DNA from: an uncultured Muribaculaceae bacterium
GTDB lineage: Bacteria; Bacteroidota; Bacteroidia; Bacteroidales; Muribaculaceae
Assembly: GCA_910587185.1 (NCBI GenBank)
Contig: CAJULY010000019.1
Location: forward strand, 1 to 47,929
DNA: 47,929 nt
Reading direction: 5' to 3'
The translations under genes were made by a program, and so were the position numbers. The notes below the pieces were generated by a model, which searched no databases, was not told where the DNA came from, and saw only the letters and a program-made list of their open reading frames with translations. Shown piece by piece: positions 34,390-43,731 of the stretch. Position 1 is the stretch's first letter, and the number at the start of each line of letters is the position of its first letter.

Positions 34390-35955
34390 ATGAAAAAACT
34401 ATTATTTCTTCCCGCTTTAGCAGCTATGATGTTCTCGAGCTGTTCAAGCGACGAACCCACCGTGGATAACCCCGCGGATCAGGCTGGTGACAAGTACATG
34501 GCGTTCTCCATCACCAATCTCGGAGGCAGCCGTGCTGCAGCTGCAGACGGTTATGAAGATGCTGCCGGTACTGAAGGTGAGGTTAATGACCTCTATTTCC
34601 TATTCTTCGACCGTAAAGGCAATGCTTTCATGCTTGAAGGACGTACTGTGACTGGCGAAATAAAAAGTACCAATATGGTACAGCCTACCAGTATCGAGAC
34701 TAAAAAGGATGCACAGGGTAATGAAGTTATGACTGGTACTCTTGTGCTTGGTAAGGCTTCTCCTGACAGTCCTTTCCTTGGCCAGACTCCCGCTCAGGTT
34801 CTTTGTATAGCAAATCCTTCTACTGATGCAATGAAAGAACTCGGTGGTAAAAATCTCAACACTGTTCTTACCATAACAACAAAAGCCCCTGACTGGGCAA
34901 CCGGTAAGAGATTCCTCATGACTAACTCAACTTATGTTGATGCTACCGGTGCGGTAAAAACTACAACATCAACCGAAGGTTACATTAAAGAATCTGTTAC
35001 TGCGGCAGAGGCTTCTCCTGTAGTCATCAATATCGAACGTGCTGCAGCAAAGGTTCGCGTAACTTATGGTAATGATTTTATTGTAAATAATATAGAAACT
35101 ACACCTGCGTCTCAGACGTTTGAAGTTAACGGAGCGGCCACAACTCTCCATGTACAAGTTTATGGGTGGCGTCTTATGAACTATGCTACTTCCGGCTATG
35201 GTTTCAAACAGCTTTCTGCAACTTATCCCGCCTTTACAACCGACTGGTGGAAGGATGCCACCAATATGCGTTCATATTGGGCAAACTCTTTTGCCGATGC
35301 AACTGTCTCTAATATCGCTTACACTCTTGATGCTACTAACAAGGATGACTTTACTCTTAAGAGTTTTGCAACTGCAAATCCCTTGGAAAATATAGCTTAT
35401 TGCTATGAGAACACTCTCCATCAGGATGTAACAGCTACTAATCGCACTGAAGGTGCGACCGCATTCGTAGTTAAAGCTGTTGTTGGAACAATGAATGCTA
35501 ATAACAACTTCACAGCTATTGACATGGTGAAATATGCAGGTAAGCTTTACACGGTTGCTCACTTCAAGCAGATGATTACGGATCAGTTCAAGTCAGGACA
35601 TCCTAACGCTACTGTTAACTCTGTTAATTTCGTAGTAGATGATGCAACTAAGAATACTTGGAAAGCTACAGTTACCTATAATACCAACCAGACGTTGGAT
35701 ATGTCATATATCTACAATAACTTCCTTTGGTGGAATAACGGTGTGACTTCATATTGGCAGAATATTGAACATCTCGCAGAAGGTGTATTCGGTGTTGTTC
35801 GCAACCATATCTACGATTATAATGTGACTGCTTTCAACGGTCTCGGTCTCCCGGGTGATAATCCTGGAAAACCTGAAGATAAAGAGTCTTACATGGCTGC
35901 TGCTCTCCGCGTTCTCAATTGGGGCGTTGTCAGCCACAATGTAACTCTCGAGTAA
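34390..35955 (+). CDS. Mfa1-like major pilin (type V pilus), lipoprotein precursor
   Basis: A 521-residue pilin. The lipoprotein signal is MKKLLFLPALAAMMFSSC (lipidated C18), followed by a spacer and a candidate Arg-protease maturation site GGSR|AAA at R48. The start of the pilin domain is NDLYFLFFDRKG. The protein ends VLNWGVVSHNVTLE, the Mfa1-type C-terminal strand. In type V pili the lipidated precursor reaches the surface, is cut after Arg, and polymerises by strand exchange. A strong terminator 37 bases downstream separates it from the accessory genes. Codon choice is T-rich (GGT, GCT, ACT), as expected for high expression. Confidence 0.87.
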   Translation: MKKLLFLPALAAMMFSSCSSDEPTVDNPADQAGDKYMAFSITNLGGSRAAAADGYEDAAGTEGEVNDLYFLFFDRKGNAFMLEGRTVTGEIKSTNMVQPTSIETKKDAQGNEVMTGTLVLGKASPDSPFLGQTPAQVLCIANPSTDAMKELGGKNLNTVLTITTKAPDWATGKRFLMTNSTYVDATGAVKTTTSTEGYIKESVTAAEASPVVINIERAAAKVRVTYGNDFIVNNIETTPASQTFEVNGAATTLHVQVYGWRLMNYATSGYGFKQLSATYPAFTTDWWKDATNMRSYWANSFADATVSNIAYTLDATNKDDFTLKSFATANPLENIAYCYENTLHQDVTATNRTEGATAFVVKAVVGTMNANNNFTAIDMVKYAGKLYTVAHFKQMITDQFKSGHPNATVNSVNFVVDDATKNTWKATVTYNTNQTLDMSYIYNNFLWWNNGVTSYWQNIEHLAEGVFGVVRNHIYDYNVTAFNGLGLPGDNPGKPEDKESYMAAALRVLNWGVVSHNVTLE

Positions 35956-35992
35956 TACTTCAGTAATTACTACCTTGATTAAATAACGATTT

Positions 35993-36050
35993 AATCCGCG
36001 GCGGCTTAATGGAAGCCCCGCAATGGCCCGGAAGCCGCCGCGGATTTTTT
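35993..36050 (+). terminator. Strong terminator after the major pilin gene
   Basis: A perfect 15-base stem, AATCCGCGGCGGCTT (35993-36007) with 36032-36046, has a 24-base loop and T6 directly after it. It would let the pilin be made in excess over the downstream anchor and tip proteins. Confidence 0.92.
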
Positions 36051-36129
36051 CTCTTCTCAACCAAACAAATCTCTCGATCCTCTCAACAAGCAACCGCAGG
36101 AAAGCCCTTGACAGGACTGACGGCAAACA

Positions 36130-36171
36130 AAAAATGAGCATAAAAGGGACTGTGTCCCCCCCCTCATTTTT
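36130..36171 (+). promoter_or_regulatory. Two-stage hairpin containing a C8 tract, upstream of the anchor gene
   Basis: An outer stem AAAAATGAG / CTCATTTTT (9 pairs) encloses an inner stem GGGAC / GTCCC. The right side of the inner stem runs into C8 (36156-36163). It lies 124 bases before the anchor gene. The rest of 36051-36294 is AT-rich with no clear TAnnTTTG element. Confidence 0.55.
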
Positions 36172-36294
36172 CCAAAATCGAAAATTCAACAGGCGACCCG
36201 TCGCCGACACCATATATACAGAACATCTCTCTTCACCGAACAGACCAATCGAAAATAAAGAAAAATAAAAACTATAAAAAAACAAAACAACAGC

Positions 36295-37371
36295 ATGAAG
36301 CTTAAAACGAAAATATTCAACTTCGCTGCCGGGATTCTCGCTACTGCGGGACTGACCCCCGCCATGAGTGGATGCCACGCTATCTACGATGACAGCGACT
36401 GCGTGGAAAGCTACAACACAGTGCGCTTCGAGTACACTCACAACATGAAGTTTGCCGACGCTTTCACCAACGAGGTAAAGAGCGTCACTCTCCTCGTTTT
36501 CGACAGCTCGACCGGTAAGCTTGTCAAGCGCATCGACGCCCCGAAGGATAAGCTCAAGGACGGCAACAAGCTCGACCTTGTGGTCGATCCGGGTGAGTAT
36601 GATATCCTCGTGTGGGGCGGACAGCACTCCGACCACTACGCCATAGCCGCCGGCGAGACCGGAACATCGACGGCCGCCGACTTCCACTGCCGCATGAACC
36701 GCACCGAAGCCAACGGAGTTTCCGTCTCGAAAGATGACCTCGAACCGCTCTTCCATGGAATGGTTCACGTCTCTCTCCCTTACGCCGCTCCCTCCAATCC
36801 CCACGAGGTCGTGATTCCGGTGATGAAGGACACCAACGTGATCCGCGTGGTCCTGCAGCATGTTGACGGAGAGGCTGTGGATCATAGTAAGTTTGACTTC
36901 TCGATAACCGACAACAACGGATGGCTCAACCACGACAACTCGCTGCGCGACGCCAACACCGTCATCGATTACCGCCCCTGGCGCACCGTGACCGGCTCGG
37001 TTGACATCAACACCGATCCCAAGCCCGCGCCCGGAAGCAAAGCCGACGCCTTCGACATGACCGGCTACTCACGCGCCGTACTCGGCGCCTCGCTGGCCGA
37101 GTTCACCGTCAACCGCCTCTTCATGTCGAACAACCCGACTCTGACCGTCACCGAGCGCTCCACGGGCAAGACCGTGCTTCAGATACCGGTGCGCGACTAC
37201 GCTCTTCTGGTCAAAGGCTTCTACCACGAGCAGATGGACGATCAGGAATATCTCGACCGTCAGGACGAGTATAACATGACTTTCTTCCTGACGGGAGACA
37301 ACAAGTGGCTCTCGACCGTGATCATCATCAACGACTGGCGCATCGTCCACCACAACGTTGACATTCAGTAA
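36295..37371 (+). CDS. FimB/Mfa2-like pilus anchor lipoprotein
   Basis: A 358-residue lipoprotein: signal to AMSGC (lipidated C27), then the Mfa2-type pattern VKSVTLLVFDSSTGKLV and DPGEYDILVWGG. It ends NDWRIVHHNVDIQ, close to the end of the pilin. Unlike the other four pilus subunits here it has no SR|A site behind the lipid Cys, consistent with an anchor that stays lipidated in the outer membrane and terminates the pilus. Next gene after 25 bases. Confidence 0.87.
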   Translation: MKLKTKIFNFAAGILATAGLTPAMSGCHAIYDDSDCVESYNTVRFEYTHNMKFADAFTNEVKSVTLLVFDSSTGKLVKRIDAPKDKLKDGNKLDLVVDPGEYDILVWGGQHSDHYAIAAGETGTSTAADFHCRMNRTEANGVSVSKDDLEPLFHGMVHVSLPYAAPSNPHEVVIPVMKDTNVIRVVLQHVDGEAVDHSKFDFSITDNNGWLNHDNSLRDANTVIDYRPWRTVTGSVDINTDPKPAPGSKADAFDMTGYSRAVLGASLAEFTVNRLFMSNNPTLTVTERSTGKTVLQIPVRDYALLVKGFYHEQMDDQEYLDRQDEYNMTFFLTGDNKWLSTVIIINDWRIVHHNVDIQ

Positions 37372-37396
37372 TCTACAACCCCAAAGCCTTGGAATT

Positions 37397-39061
37397 ATGA
37401 AAACAAACGTAATGAAACCTCTGCTTAGGCCGGCCGGGCGCGCATTGCGCCGACTGTCGCTCGTCGCGGGGCTTGGCGCGGGGCTTCTCCTCTCCGGTTG
37501 CATCGACAGCAACTCCGAGTGCATCGAGGATCAGCCGGGTTATGAGGAAGGCAAAGACGTGTGGCTCTCCGTCAACTTCCGCAACGTTGACAGCGAAGGC
37601 CGTTCGCGTGCCGTCACCGATCCCGTCCATCCCGACGAGGATGCCACGGCAGCGGAAAACTTTATCGATGTCAATGACATTACCGTCATGTTCCTCAACA
37701 GCGACGGCCGCGTCATGAAAGTCTTCGCCGATGGTGAGTATTCAGTCGAAGTCAACTCGAATACTGACGGACTCTATAATGATTATGTACTGAGATTCCG
37801 AATCAATCAGGACTACTTCGAGAAAACCGGCGCCACATCGACCTTCTCCCTTCTTGTAGTGGCCAACCATGACGGCACGGGCGACGGGCAGACGTATAAC
37901 CCCGACGACTTGTGGATGAAATCAGTTGCCGATCTCTCTGCCTTGAAAACCTCTTTCGGTTACACCGGCCAGAACGGCACAGCAGCCTGGACACCTGACA
38001 TTGCCGGCGGGCGTCACATCCCTATGGCCGGTATCCATCGGTTCACGGTCAGTCGTGCGGCTCTCGAAAGTGCCACAGATGCCAACAATCCTCTTGTCAT
38101 CACAGAAGGCGGCAATGAAATAGAGATGCAGCGTGCAATGGCAAAGATCCGCGTTATCGACGCCCTCGCCGAAAACGGCAATACCGACAATGAGATTACC
38201 GCCGTGACCCTCTCCGGCATGAACCGCCGCGGCGCCTATCTCCCTCTGGTCCCGTCCAATGAATGGGGAACACAGGTCGTTCCCAACACATCAGTCTGTC
38301 ACATAGCTCATGGCGATGCCTCTTGGTTCAACCCGAGCACCGTTATTCCCTCCTATACCATAGGTGCCGACGGCTGGGGCTTCTACATCCCCGAATTCTC
38401 ATGGACGCTTGCCTCTGCAGCCGCCGAGCCGACACTCCACATCACCGTTCATTCAGCCTCTACCGGCCTTGATCGCACCTATGACTATCCCGTCAGCAAA
38501 GCCCTCGGCGCGTCCGACATGACCCGTAACCACATCTACGAATTCCGCGTCACCGAAATCGCCGGCACCGAGGCTGAACTCACTCTCGTTGTCAAAGATT
38601 GGGACGATCAAGAAGTCATCTGGGATTATACCGACAATCCCGGTCTCGCCACCGGAGGTTGGATAGTGTTCGATAGAAACACATGTGCTGTAGTCGATGA
38701 CTTGGCGCAGGCTGTGTTCAGAAATGACAAGGCCGACATCAAGGCACAATTCACGCTTGCAGAACCTGTCAATGCGACTTGGCGCGCGGTGTTCATTTAC
38801 GAAAAAGGAAAGCTGGGTGCGTTCAGATTCGTCGATAAGGATGGTAACGAAGTCGAGACCATCAGCGGCGAAATAGACGGCACGACTCCCGCATCGCTGA
38901 TAATCCGCACCAAGGACACCCCAAGGGAGGATGATAACGTTGCACGTCTCCAGATCATAGTAACTATGGCCGACGGACGCACTGTCACCGCTAATGTCCT
39001 TACCGGTGGAAACTACGGAAAAAATACATATTTCACCATCATACAGAACCGCCAGTTATAA
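37397..39061 (+). CDS. Pilus minor-subunit lipoprotein (Mfa-like fold, extended C-terminus)
   Basis: A 554-residue lipoprotein: basic N-terminus, signal to LLLSGC (C35), and a candidate maturation site GRSR|AVT at R71. The pilin-type strand DINDITVMFLNSDGR is preceded by an aromatic-rich linker. A domain end like that of Mfa2 proteins (LVVKDWDDQEVIWDY) lies near 410. A further domain of about 130 residues (TGGWIVFDRNTC onward) then follows. It could be a shaft or accessory subunit, or a second anchor-like protein. I start at ATG 37397; a farther upstream start lies inside the preceding gene. Confidence 0.75.
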   Translation: MKTNVMKPLLRPAGRALRRLSLVAGLGAGLLLSGCIDSNSECIEDQPGYEEGKDVWLSVNFRNVDSEGRSRAVTDPVHPDEDATAAENFIDVNDITVMFLNSDGRVMKVFADGEYSVEVNSNTDGLYNDYVLRFRINQDYFEKTGATSTFSLLVVANHDGTGDGQTYNPDDLWMKSVADLSALKTSFGYTGQNGTAAWTPDIAGGRHIPMAGIHRFTVSRAALESATDANNPLVITEGGNEIEMQRAMAKIRVIDALAENGNTDNEITAVTLSGMNRRGAYLPLVPSNEWGTQVVPNTSVCHIAHGDASWFNPSTVIPSYTIGADGWGFYIPEFSWTLASAAAEPTLHITVHSASTGLDRTYDYPVSKALGASDMTRNHIYEFRVTEIAGTEAELTLVVKDWDDQEVIWDYTDNPGLATGGWIVFDRNTCAVVDDLAQAVFRNDKADIKAQFTLAEPVNATWRAVFIYEKGKLGAFRFVDKDGNEVETISGEIDGTTPASLIIRTKDTPREDDNVARLQIIVTMADGRTVTANVLTGGNYGKNTYFTIIQNRQL

Positions 39062-39077
39062 TAACACCTACTGAATT

Positions 39078-41606
39078 ATGTTTTGCAAAATATCATATAT
39101 AAATCATATCGGGCTTTCATTGCTTGCAATGCTGCTTGTCATGATTGTCCCTGCAGGATGTTCCGATGATCTGGACAATGGTCTTGCGTCGGGTGACGAG
39201 GCGGGGTATATCACTCTTAACCTGCGCAACGTCAAAGGTTCTCGTGCAACAGATGATGCCAACAATGAGGACCGTCTCGAACGGGCAGTCGTCTGTCTTT
39301 ATCCTAACGGAGCTGTTGCAGCGACAACTCCATCCTATGTTGAGTATTTCGATCTCACGGCTAATGAGACCGCAACGGTGAAAATCAAGCTCAGCAAGAC
39401 ACTTGCCTCAGCTCTCTTCGGCGATGGCAACGGGACTTGCACAGCTTACGTCGTTGCCAATCTTCCCGCTGATGCTCCTGCCATCACGACTTCGACCCCT
39501 CTCGCTGATATCAGTAAGTTCACCATCTATTCCGATTTCGCTTCAATGCAGCCACAGACCTCTTTCGTCATGGACGGAACTGGAAACGTCAATCGATCTG
39601 GCTATGGCACCGCTGAAGACAAAGCTACCGGTACGATTGAGCTGAGACGCGCCGCTTCGAGAATATCTCTCGCCGTTGAAGTGGCGAATAGATATACTGA
39701 CGCTCAAGACAACGTGTGGACTCCCGAGCCCTCCAACATGTCTGTACTGATCACTAATGGGGTTAACCGCTCTCAAGTGGAATCATCTACCTATACTCCC
39801 GTTGACGGAGATTATTATTCCACAACAACGGCTGCTGAAAATCTTGATCATCGTCAGCGCGGCTTCTCGGGGCCTGTTTCAGGGGAGAAGTATAACTATC
39901 AGCTTGCATCGCCGTTCTATACTTTCCCCAATAAATGGAACGAAAACGAAACCGAGACTCCAATGACCTACATGACTCTGATGCTCCCATGGAAAAATGA
40001 GACGACCGGAACTGTCCGCACATGTTTCTATATGGTGCCTGTTGTTAAAGGTAACGAACTCATCCGCAACGTTGCCTATTCAGTGAAGCTCAGTGTGAAT
40101 GTGCTCGGAAGCTTTACCCCTGACAAACCGCTTCCCCTCACGGATCTCAGCTACTATGCTGTGGATTGGGGCTCTCTTGATGTCGATGTGAACCTAAACG
40201 AATCGCGCTACCTCGTAGTTGACCGCAACAACTACACTGTCTATAACGAAAGATCAATTTCGATTCCGGTCTATACCTCTCATGAGACCATTGTCACCTC
40301 GGTAAAAGCAACTTATTATCGTTACAATACCTCAGCTCAAGGCCAGGAAGTCCCGATTGAGATAACTCAACAACAGTATCAAAATACGGTTAATAGAGGG
40401 AACGGCAAGATTTATGATGCCGTTATGGATACAACCCATTACACCGACGGGCGAGTTCTGATTAATCTCAATCTCGATCATGAACTGAAAGTCTGGGATC
40501 CGTACAATAGTTCTAATGATAGAGTACAACTGGAATTGATAAGTAAGACACAAAATGATGGGAGTAACTGGTCTTATACATATCCCTCAGATATTCCCGA
40601 AAATATCAAAAGCATAAACTACTATCAGAAAACCGATGTCGATGCTTTCTCCAAATATAAGTTCGAGATAACCATTCAGCATAAGGACAAGTTTGAAAGT
40701 ACAGATCCAAATGAAAAGGAAACATTCAAGGAGGTCTTGACGATTATTCAGTATCCAGCCGTTTATGTTGAAGCATACGGAGGTTATCGTTGGACAGGAT
40801 CGAATGTCTCAGGATATAATGGAAATACTTTCGTGAATGGAGAGTCGGATACGGATGAGAATTTTGGTTGGAATGGTGTTTATGGACTTCGGACCTCCAA
40901 TAATGCCAATCCCAACAATACGATCATTACCATAACACAGCTTAATGAAGGCCAAAAATATATAATCGGAGATCCACGTGAAACTACAGCTACAGATTTA
41001 ACCGGAACTACTACTCTTCAGTATGGCTTATTGTGGCCTAATTACGTCACAGTTAATTTCAATACAGATAATAACAAAGCACCTAATAGTGCATGGCGAT
41101 TAGCCCCCGGTATTGATGATCTGAATACACCAAGGAAACTTACGAACTATTATCCCACCGGAGGTGAAGGGTATGAACGATATATCGCTCCGAAACTCCG
41201 TCTTGCATCATCTTTTGGTATATGTAGTGGTCGTAATTCGTTGGCAGAAGATAAGTTGCGTTGTGCCGGATATCAGGAGCTTTCACGCCCGGCCGGACGT
41301 TGGAGAATACCTACAGTAGCTGAGATCGAATATATCATGAAGTTGTCGAATGAAAAAAAGATTCCAACAACTTTCAATGAAGGTACTGATTATATGTCGG
41401 CACAAGGAGTAGTTAATTCAGATAAAAAGAATGAAGATGGTACTTTTAAGATAAAAACAGAGACGGCTTATGCTGCTGTTCGTTGTGTATATGACGAATG
41501 GTACTGGGGTGTAGATACTATAAAGCCGATCTCAGGTACCGCCGGAACCAGAAATGAGCGCTATCAGTTCACATGGGGCGACCGTCCGCGTAAAACCACT
41601 AATTGA
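39078..41606 (+). CDS. Putative pilus tip adhesin with C-terminal lectin-like (FISUMP/Lcl-type) domain
   Basis: An 842-residue lipoprotein: signal to VPAGC (C28), candidate maturation site GSR|ATDD at R56, then a pilin-like domain (RLERAVVCLYPNG; RRAASRISLAVEV near 190). A long beta-rich middle follows. The last 110 residues contain GRWRIPTVAEIEYI (near 740) and AAVRCVYDEWYWG (near 805), the pattern of the FISUMP/DUF1566 lectin-like fold. The size and the end domain suggest the adhesive tip. The second half (from about 40200) is clearly more AT-rich than the first. Confidence 0.72.
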   Translation: MFCKISYINHIGLSLLAMLLVMIVPAGCSDDLDNGLASGDEAGYITLNLRNVKGSRATDDANNEDRLERAVVCLYPNGAVAATTPSYVEYFDLTANETATVKIKLSKTLASALFGDGNGTCTAYVVANLPADAPAITTSTPLADISKFTIYSDFASMQPQTSFVMDGTGNVNRSGYGTAEDKATGTIELRRAASRISLAVEVANRYTDAQDNVWTPEPSNMSVLITNGVNRSQVESSTYTPVDGDYYSTTTAAENLDHRQRGFSGPVSGEKYNYQLASPFYTFPNKWNENETETPMTYMTLMLPWKNETTGTVRTCFYMVPVVKGNELIRNVAYSVKLSVNVLGSFTPDKPLPLTDLSYYAVDWGSLDVDVNLNESRYLVVDRNNYTVYNERSISIPVYTSHETIVTSVKATYYRYNTSAQGQEVPIEITQQQYQNTVNRGNGKIYDAVMDTTHYTDGRVLINLNLDHELKVWDPYNSSNDRVQLELISKTQNDGSNWSYTYPSDIPENIKSINYYQKTDVDAFSKYKFEITIQHKDKFESTDPNEKETFKEVLTIIQYPAVYVEAYGGYRWTGSNVSGYNGNTFVNGESDTDENFGWNGVYGLRTSNNANPNNTIITITQLNEGQKYIIGDPRETTATDLTGTTTLQYGLLWPNYVTVNFNTDNNKAPNSAWRLAPGIDDLNTPRKLTNYYPTGGEGYERYIAPKLRLASSFGICSGRNSLAEDKLRCAGYQELSRPAGRWRIPTVAEIEYIMKLSNEKKIPTTFNEGTDYMSAQGVVNSDKKNEDGTFKIKTETAYAAVRCVYDEWYWGVDTIKPISGTAGTRNERYQFTWGDRPRKTTN

Positions 41607-41632
41607 GAATAATCCGAATAAAAGACAAAAAT

Positions 41633-43696
41633 ATGAAAATACTTAGATATATACCGTTTTTGGCTTCGTTGCTGCTTTTGTCGGCTTGCTCGGAAGATGT
41701 TCTTGCGCCTGACCGCCAACCCGGAGTAAATGATGACGGAACCATAACCTTGGATGTATCTGTCGCCGTTCCACAGATGGTCGTGACTGATAGCCGCGCA
41801 ATGGCCGGTACTCCGGACTATAACGGACTGCAACTCTATGTGGTAGCCTTCGCGATGAACGACGAGAATGATCCGACGGCCAATTTCTATATCAATAACT
41901 ACACGGCCACCAATGAGAGATTCGATAACTCAGACGGGATGCTTCACTTCGATGTCACTCTCACTCAGACGTCGGAACCCGTTGTGCTCCATCTGATCGC
42001 CGTGCCTGACGGGGTGAATCTCAAACTTGACGAATATGGCTCAGAGGAACTTATAGCGCGTCTTACTACCACCGGAAACAATGATGCCTATTGGCAACGC
42101 GTGAAATTCCCCAAAGGGTTCGGAACAGCTGATGATAAGGGAAACTTTACTCTTGATGAGCAAATCATAAAGGATAAACTTACTGCAGTTCCGATGATCC
42201 GCAACTTCGCGCAGGTAACTGTGGAAGAAAACCTTGACAACTTTGAACTCGAAGGGTTCATGATTGTCAACACTCCTACGGCAGGAACTGTAGCTCCTTG
42301 GGGCAGCGACATGAAGTTCCCTGAATTTATAGACAAAGACAAAAATCAGCTTGATTACAACGCTCTCTCCTATCAGGGAATTCTGGCTGGCAACGCTCAA
42401 TTCAGTAACAGCGATGTGACTGATGGTGACGGCAAATATACCACGGCTCCGAAGTTCCTGTTTGAACATCCCAAGAGTTCCATCAATCCTACTTCGGTAA
42501 TCATCAAGGGTCGGTATAACGGCGGTGCTTCGTCATATTACAAAATTGACCTTGGTATGAAGAATGCGACGACCGGAGTTTTCGAGATCTACAACATACT
42601 CCGTAACTTCCGTTATGCCGTAACTATCACCGGGGTTACCACGAGCGGTTATGCAACTCCTGACAAGGCTCTTACAGGTGTTACCTATAACAATCTTTCA
42701 TTTGACGTGCGAACCGAAAAGATGCTCAACATTTCCAATGGTACTGCAATGCTCTGGGTTACGCAGACGACCGAAGTCGTGACCAAGGAGGATAACCGTA
42801 CATTCTATTTCGGCTACAAATTCAAAGAAAATCTGACATCAACCAATGTCAACAACGAAAATGTCGATAGTGATGCTTTGCTTAACACTATAAAGAATCT
42901 TGATGTAGTTGAGTCAGCAACAAAGATAGAGGGTATTCCCGCAGGCTATGATGCTACTTTATATGCTGATTATCAGTTTTTCGAGATAAAGACTGTTGCA
43001 GTCGGCCAGACAACCAAGACCGGTTCGTTTGTAGTCGTTGACAAGACGACAGGTCTGGGTCGCACGATCAATATAGTTGTTTCGCCTCCATTTGAAATAA
43101 CCCGTAACCGTCTCTTCGCCGGTAACTACAATGTTCCCGGGCAGTTCCCCTACAACAGACCGGCATGGGAAGATGTGGTTAAAACAGGTACCGGTAGCCC
43201 TATGACAGTCTTCTTCACTCTTGATGATGAACTGCCGGAGGCTATTTTCCCCTTGGTGTTTGAGATCGAAGCAAATCCGCAGGATATCGAGAACAACCCG
43301 ATCGGTACACTCGTGGTGACTTCGGGGGAATCGGATTTTCCTGAGCTGAATAAACAGCAACGAATCAAATATCAGAAGGTAGTGACTTGGCAGAATTATA
43401 ATGACACGCTCAGCGCTGAAAAGCCGTTCGGCCTTATAGTACCTGACAAGTTGAATGACAAGGACGGGAAAAAGAAACTCTATATTCGTCGTGTACGTTG
43501 CCGTCTGAGAACCATTAATGCCGGTACAAACGGCCAGGAAACTGTTATCCGTATAACTAATCCATATTTCAAACTTGGAAGATGGACCAAGATTAATTGG
43601 GCCGGAGAGACGGTTAAGACCATAGAACCCAAAGATATCATTGAGATGACGTTCAAACGCACTACTTCCAATGTCGGCGAGAATTTCACCGATTGA
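41633..43696 (+). CDS. Large pilus-associated lipoprotein (DUF4906-like)
   Basis: A 687-residue lipoprotein: signal MKILRYIPFLASLLLLSAC (C19), candidate maturation site DSR|AMA at R55, then a pilin-type start (LQLYVVAFAMNDEN). A segment ILRNFRYAVTITGVTTSGY is typical of the DUF4906 family linked to Bacteroidales pili. The C-terminal half is made of beta-sandwich-like stretches. I start at ATG 41633; an upstream frame extension overlaps the previous stop. Probably an additional tip or shaft subunit, last of the pilus genes. Confidence 0.72.
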   Translation: MKILRYIPFLASLLLLSACSEDVLAPDRQPGVNDDGTITLDVSVAVPQMVVTDSRAMAGTPDYNGLQLYVVAFAMNDENDPTANFYINNYTATNERFDNSDGMLHFDVTLTQTSEPVVLHLIAVPDGVNLKLDEYGSEELIARLTTTGNNDAYWQRVKFPKGFGTADDKGNFTLDEQIIKDKLTAVPMIRNFAQVTVEENLDNFELEGFMIVNTPTAGTVAPWGSDMKFPEFIDKDKNQLDYNALSYQGILAGNAQFSNSDVTDGDGKYTTAPKFLFEHPKSSINPTSVIIKGRYNGGASSYYKIDLGMKNATTGVFEIYNILRNFRYAVTITGVTTSGYATPDKALTGVTYNNLSFDVRTEKMLNISNGTAMLWVTQTTEVVTKEDNRTFYFGYKFKENLTSTNVNNENVDSDALLNTIKNLDVVESATKIEGIPAGYDATLYADYQFFEIKTVAVGQTTKTGSFVVVDKTTGLGRTINIVVSPPFEITRNRLFAGNYNVPGQFPYNRPAWEDVVKTGTGSPMTVFFTLDDELPEAIFPLVFEIEANPQDIENNPIGTLVVTSGESDFPELNKQQRIKYQKVVTWQNYNDTLSAEKPFGLIVPDKLNDKDGKKKLYIRRVRCRLRTINAGTNGQETVIRITNPYFKLGRWTKINWAGETVKTIEPKDIIEMTFKRTTSNVGENFTD

Positions 43697-43731
43697 AATT
43701 CAACTTTATCGACTGAGTAATCATTAGGATA

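Noticed and set aside
35749..36933. A 394-codon open frame on the - strand across the pilin end and the anchor gene
   Set aside because: It crosses the strong terminator and opposes two well-supported genes; its protein shows no family features and looks like a shadow of the + strand codons.
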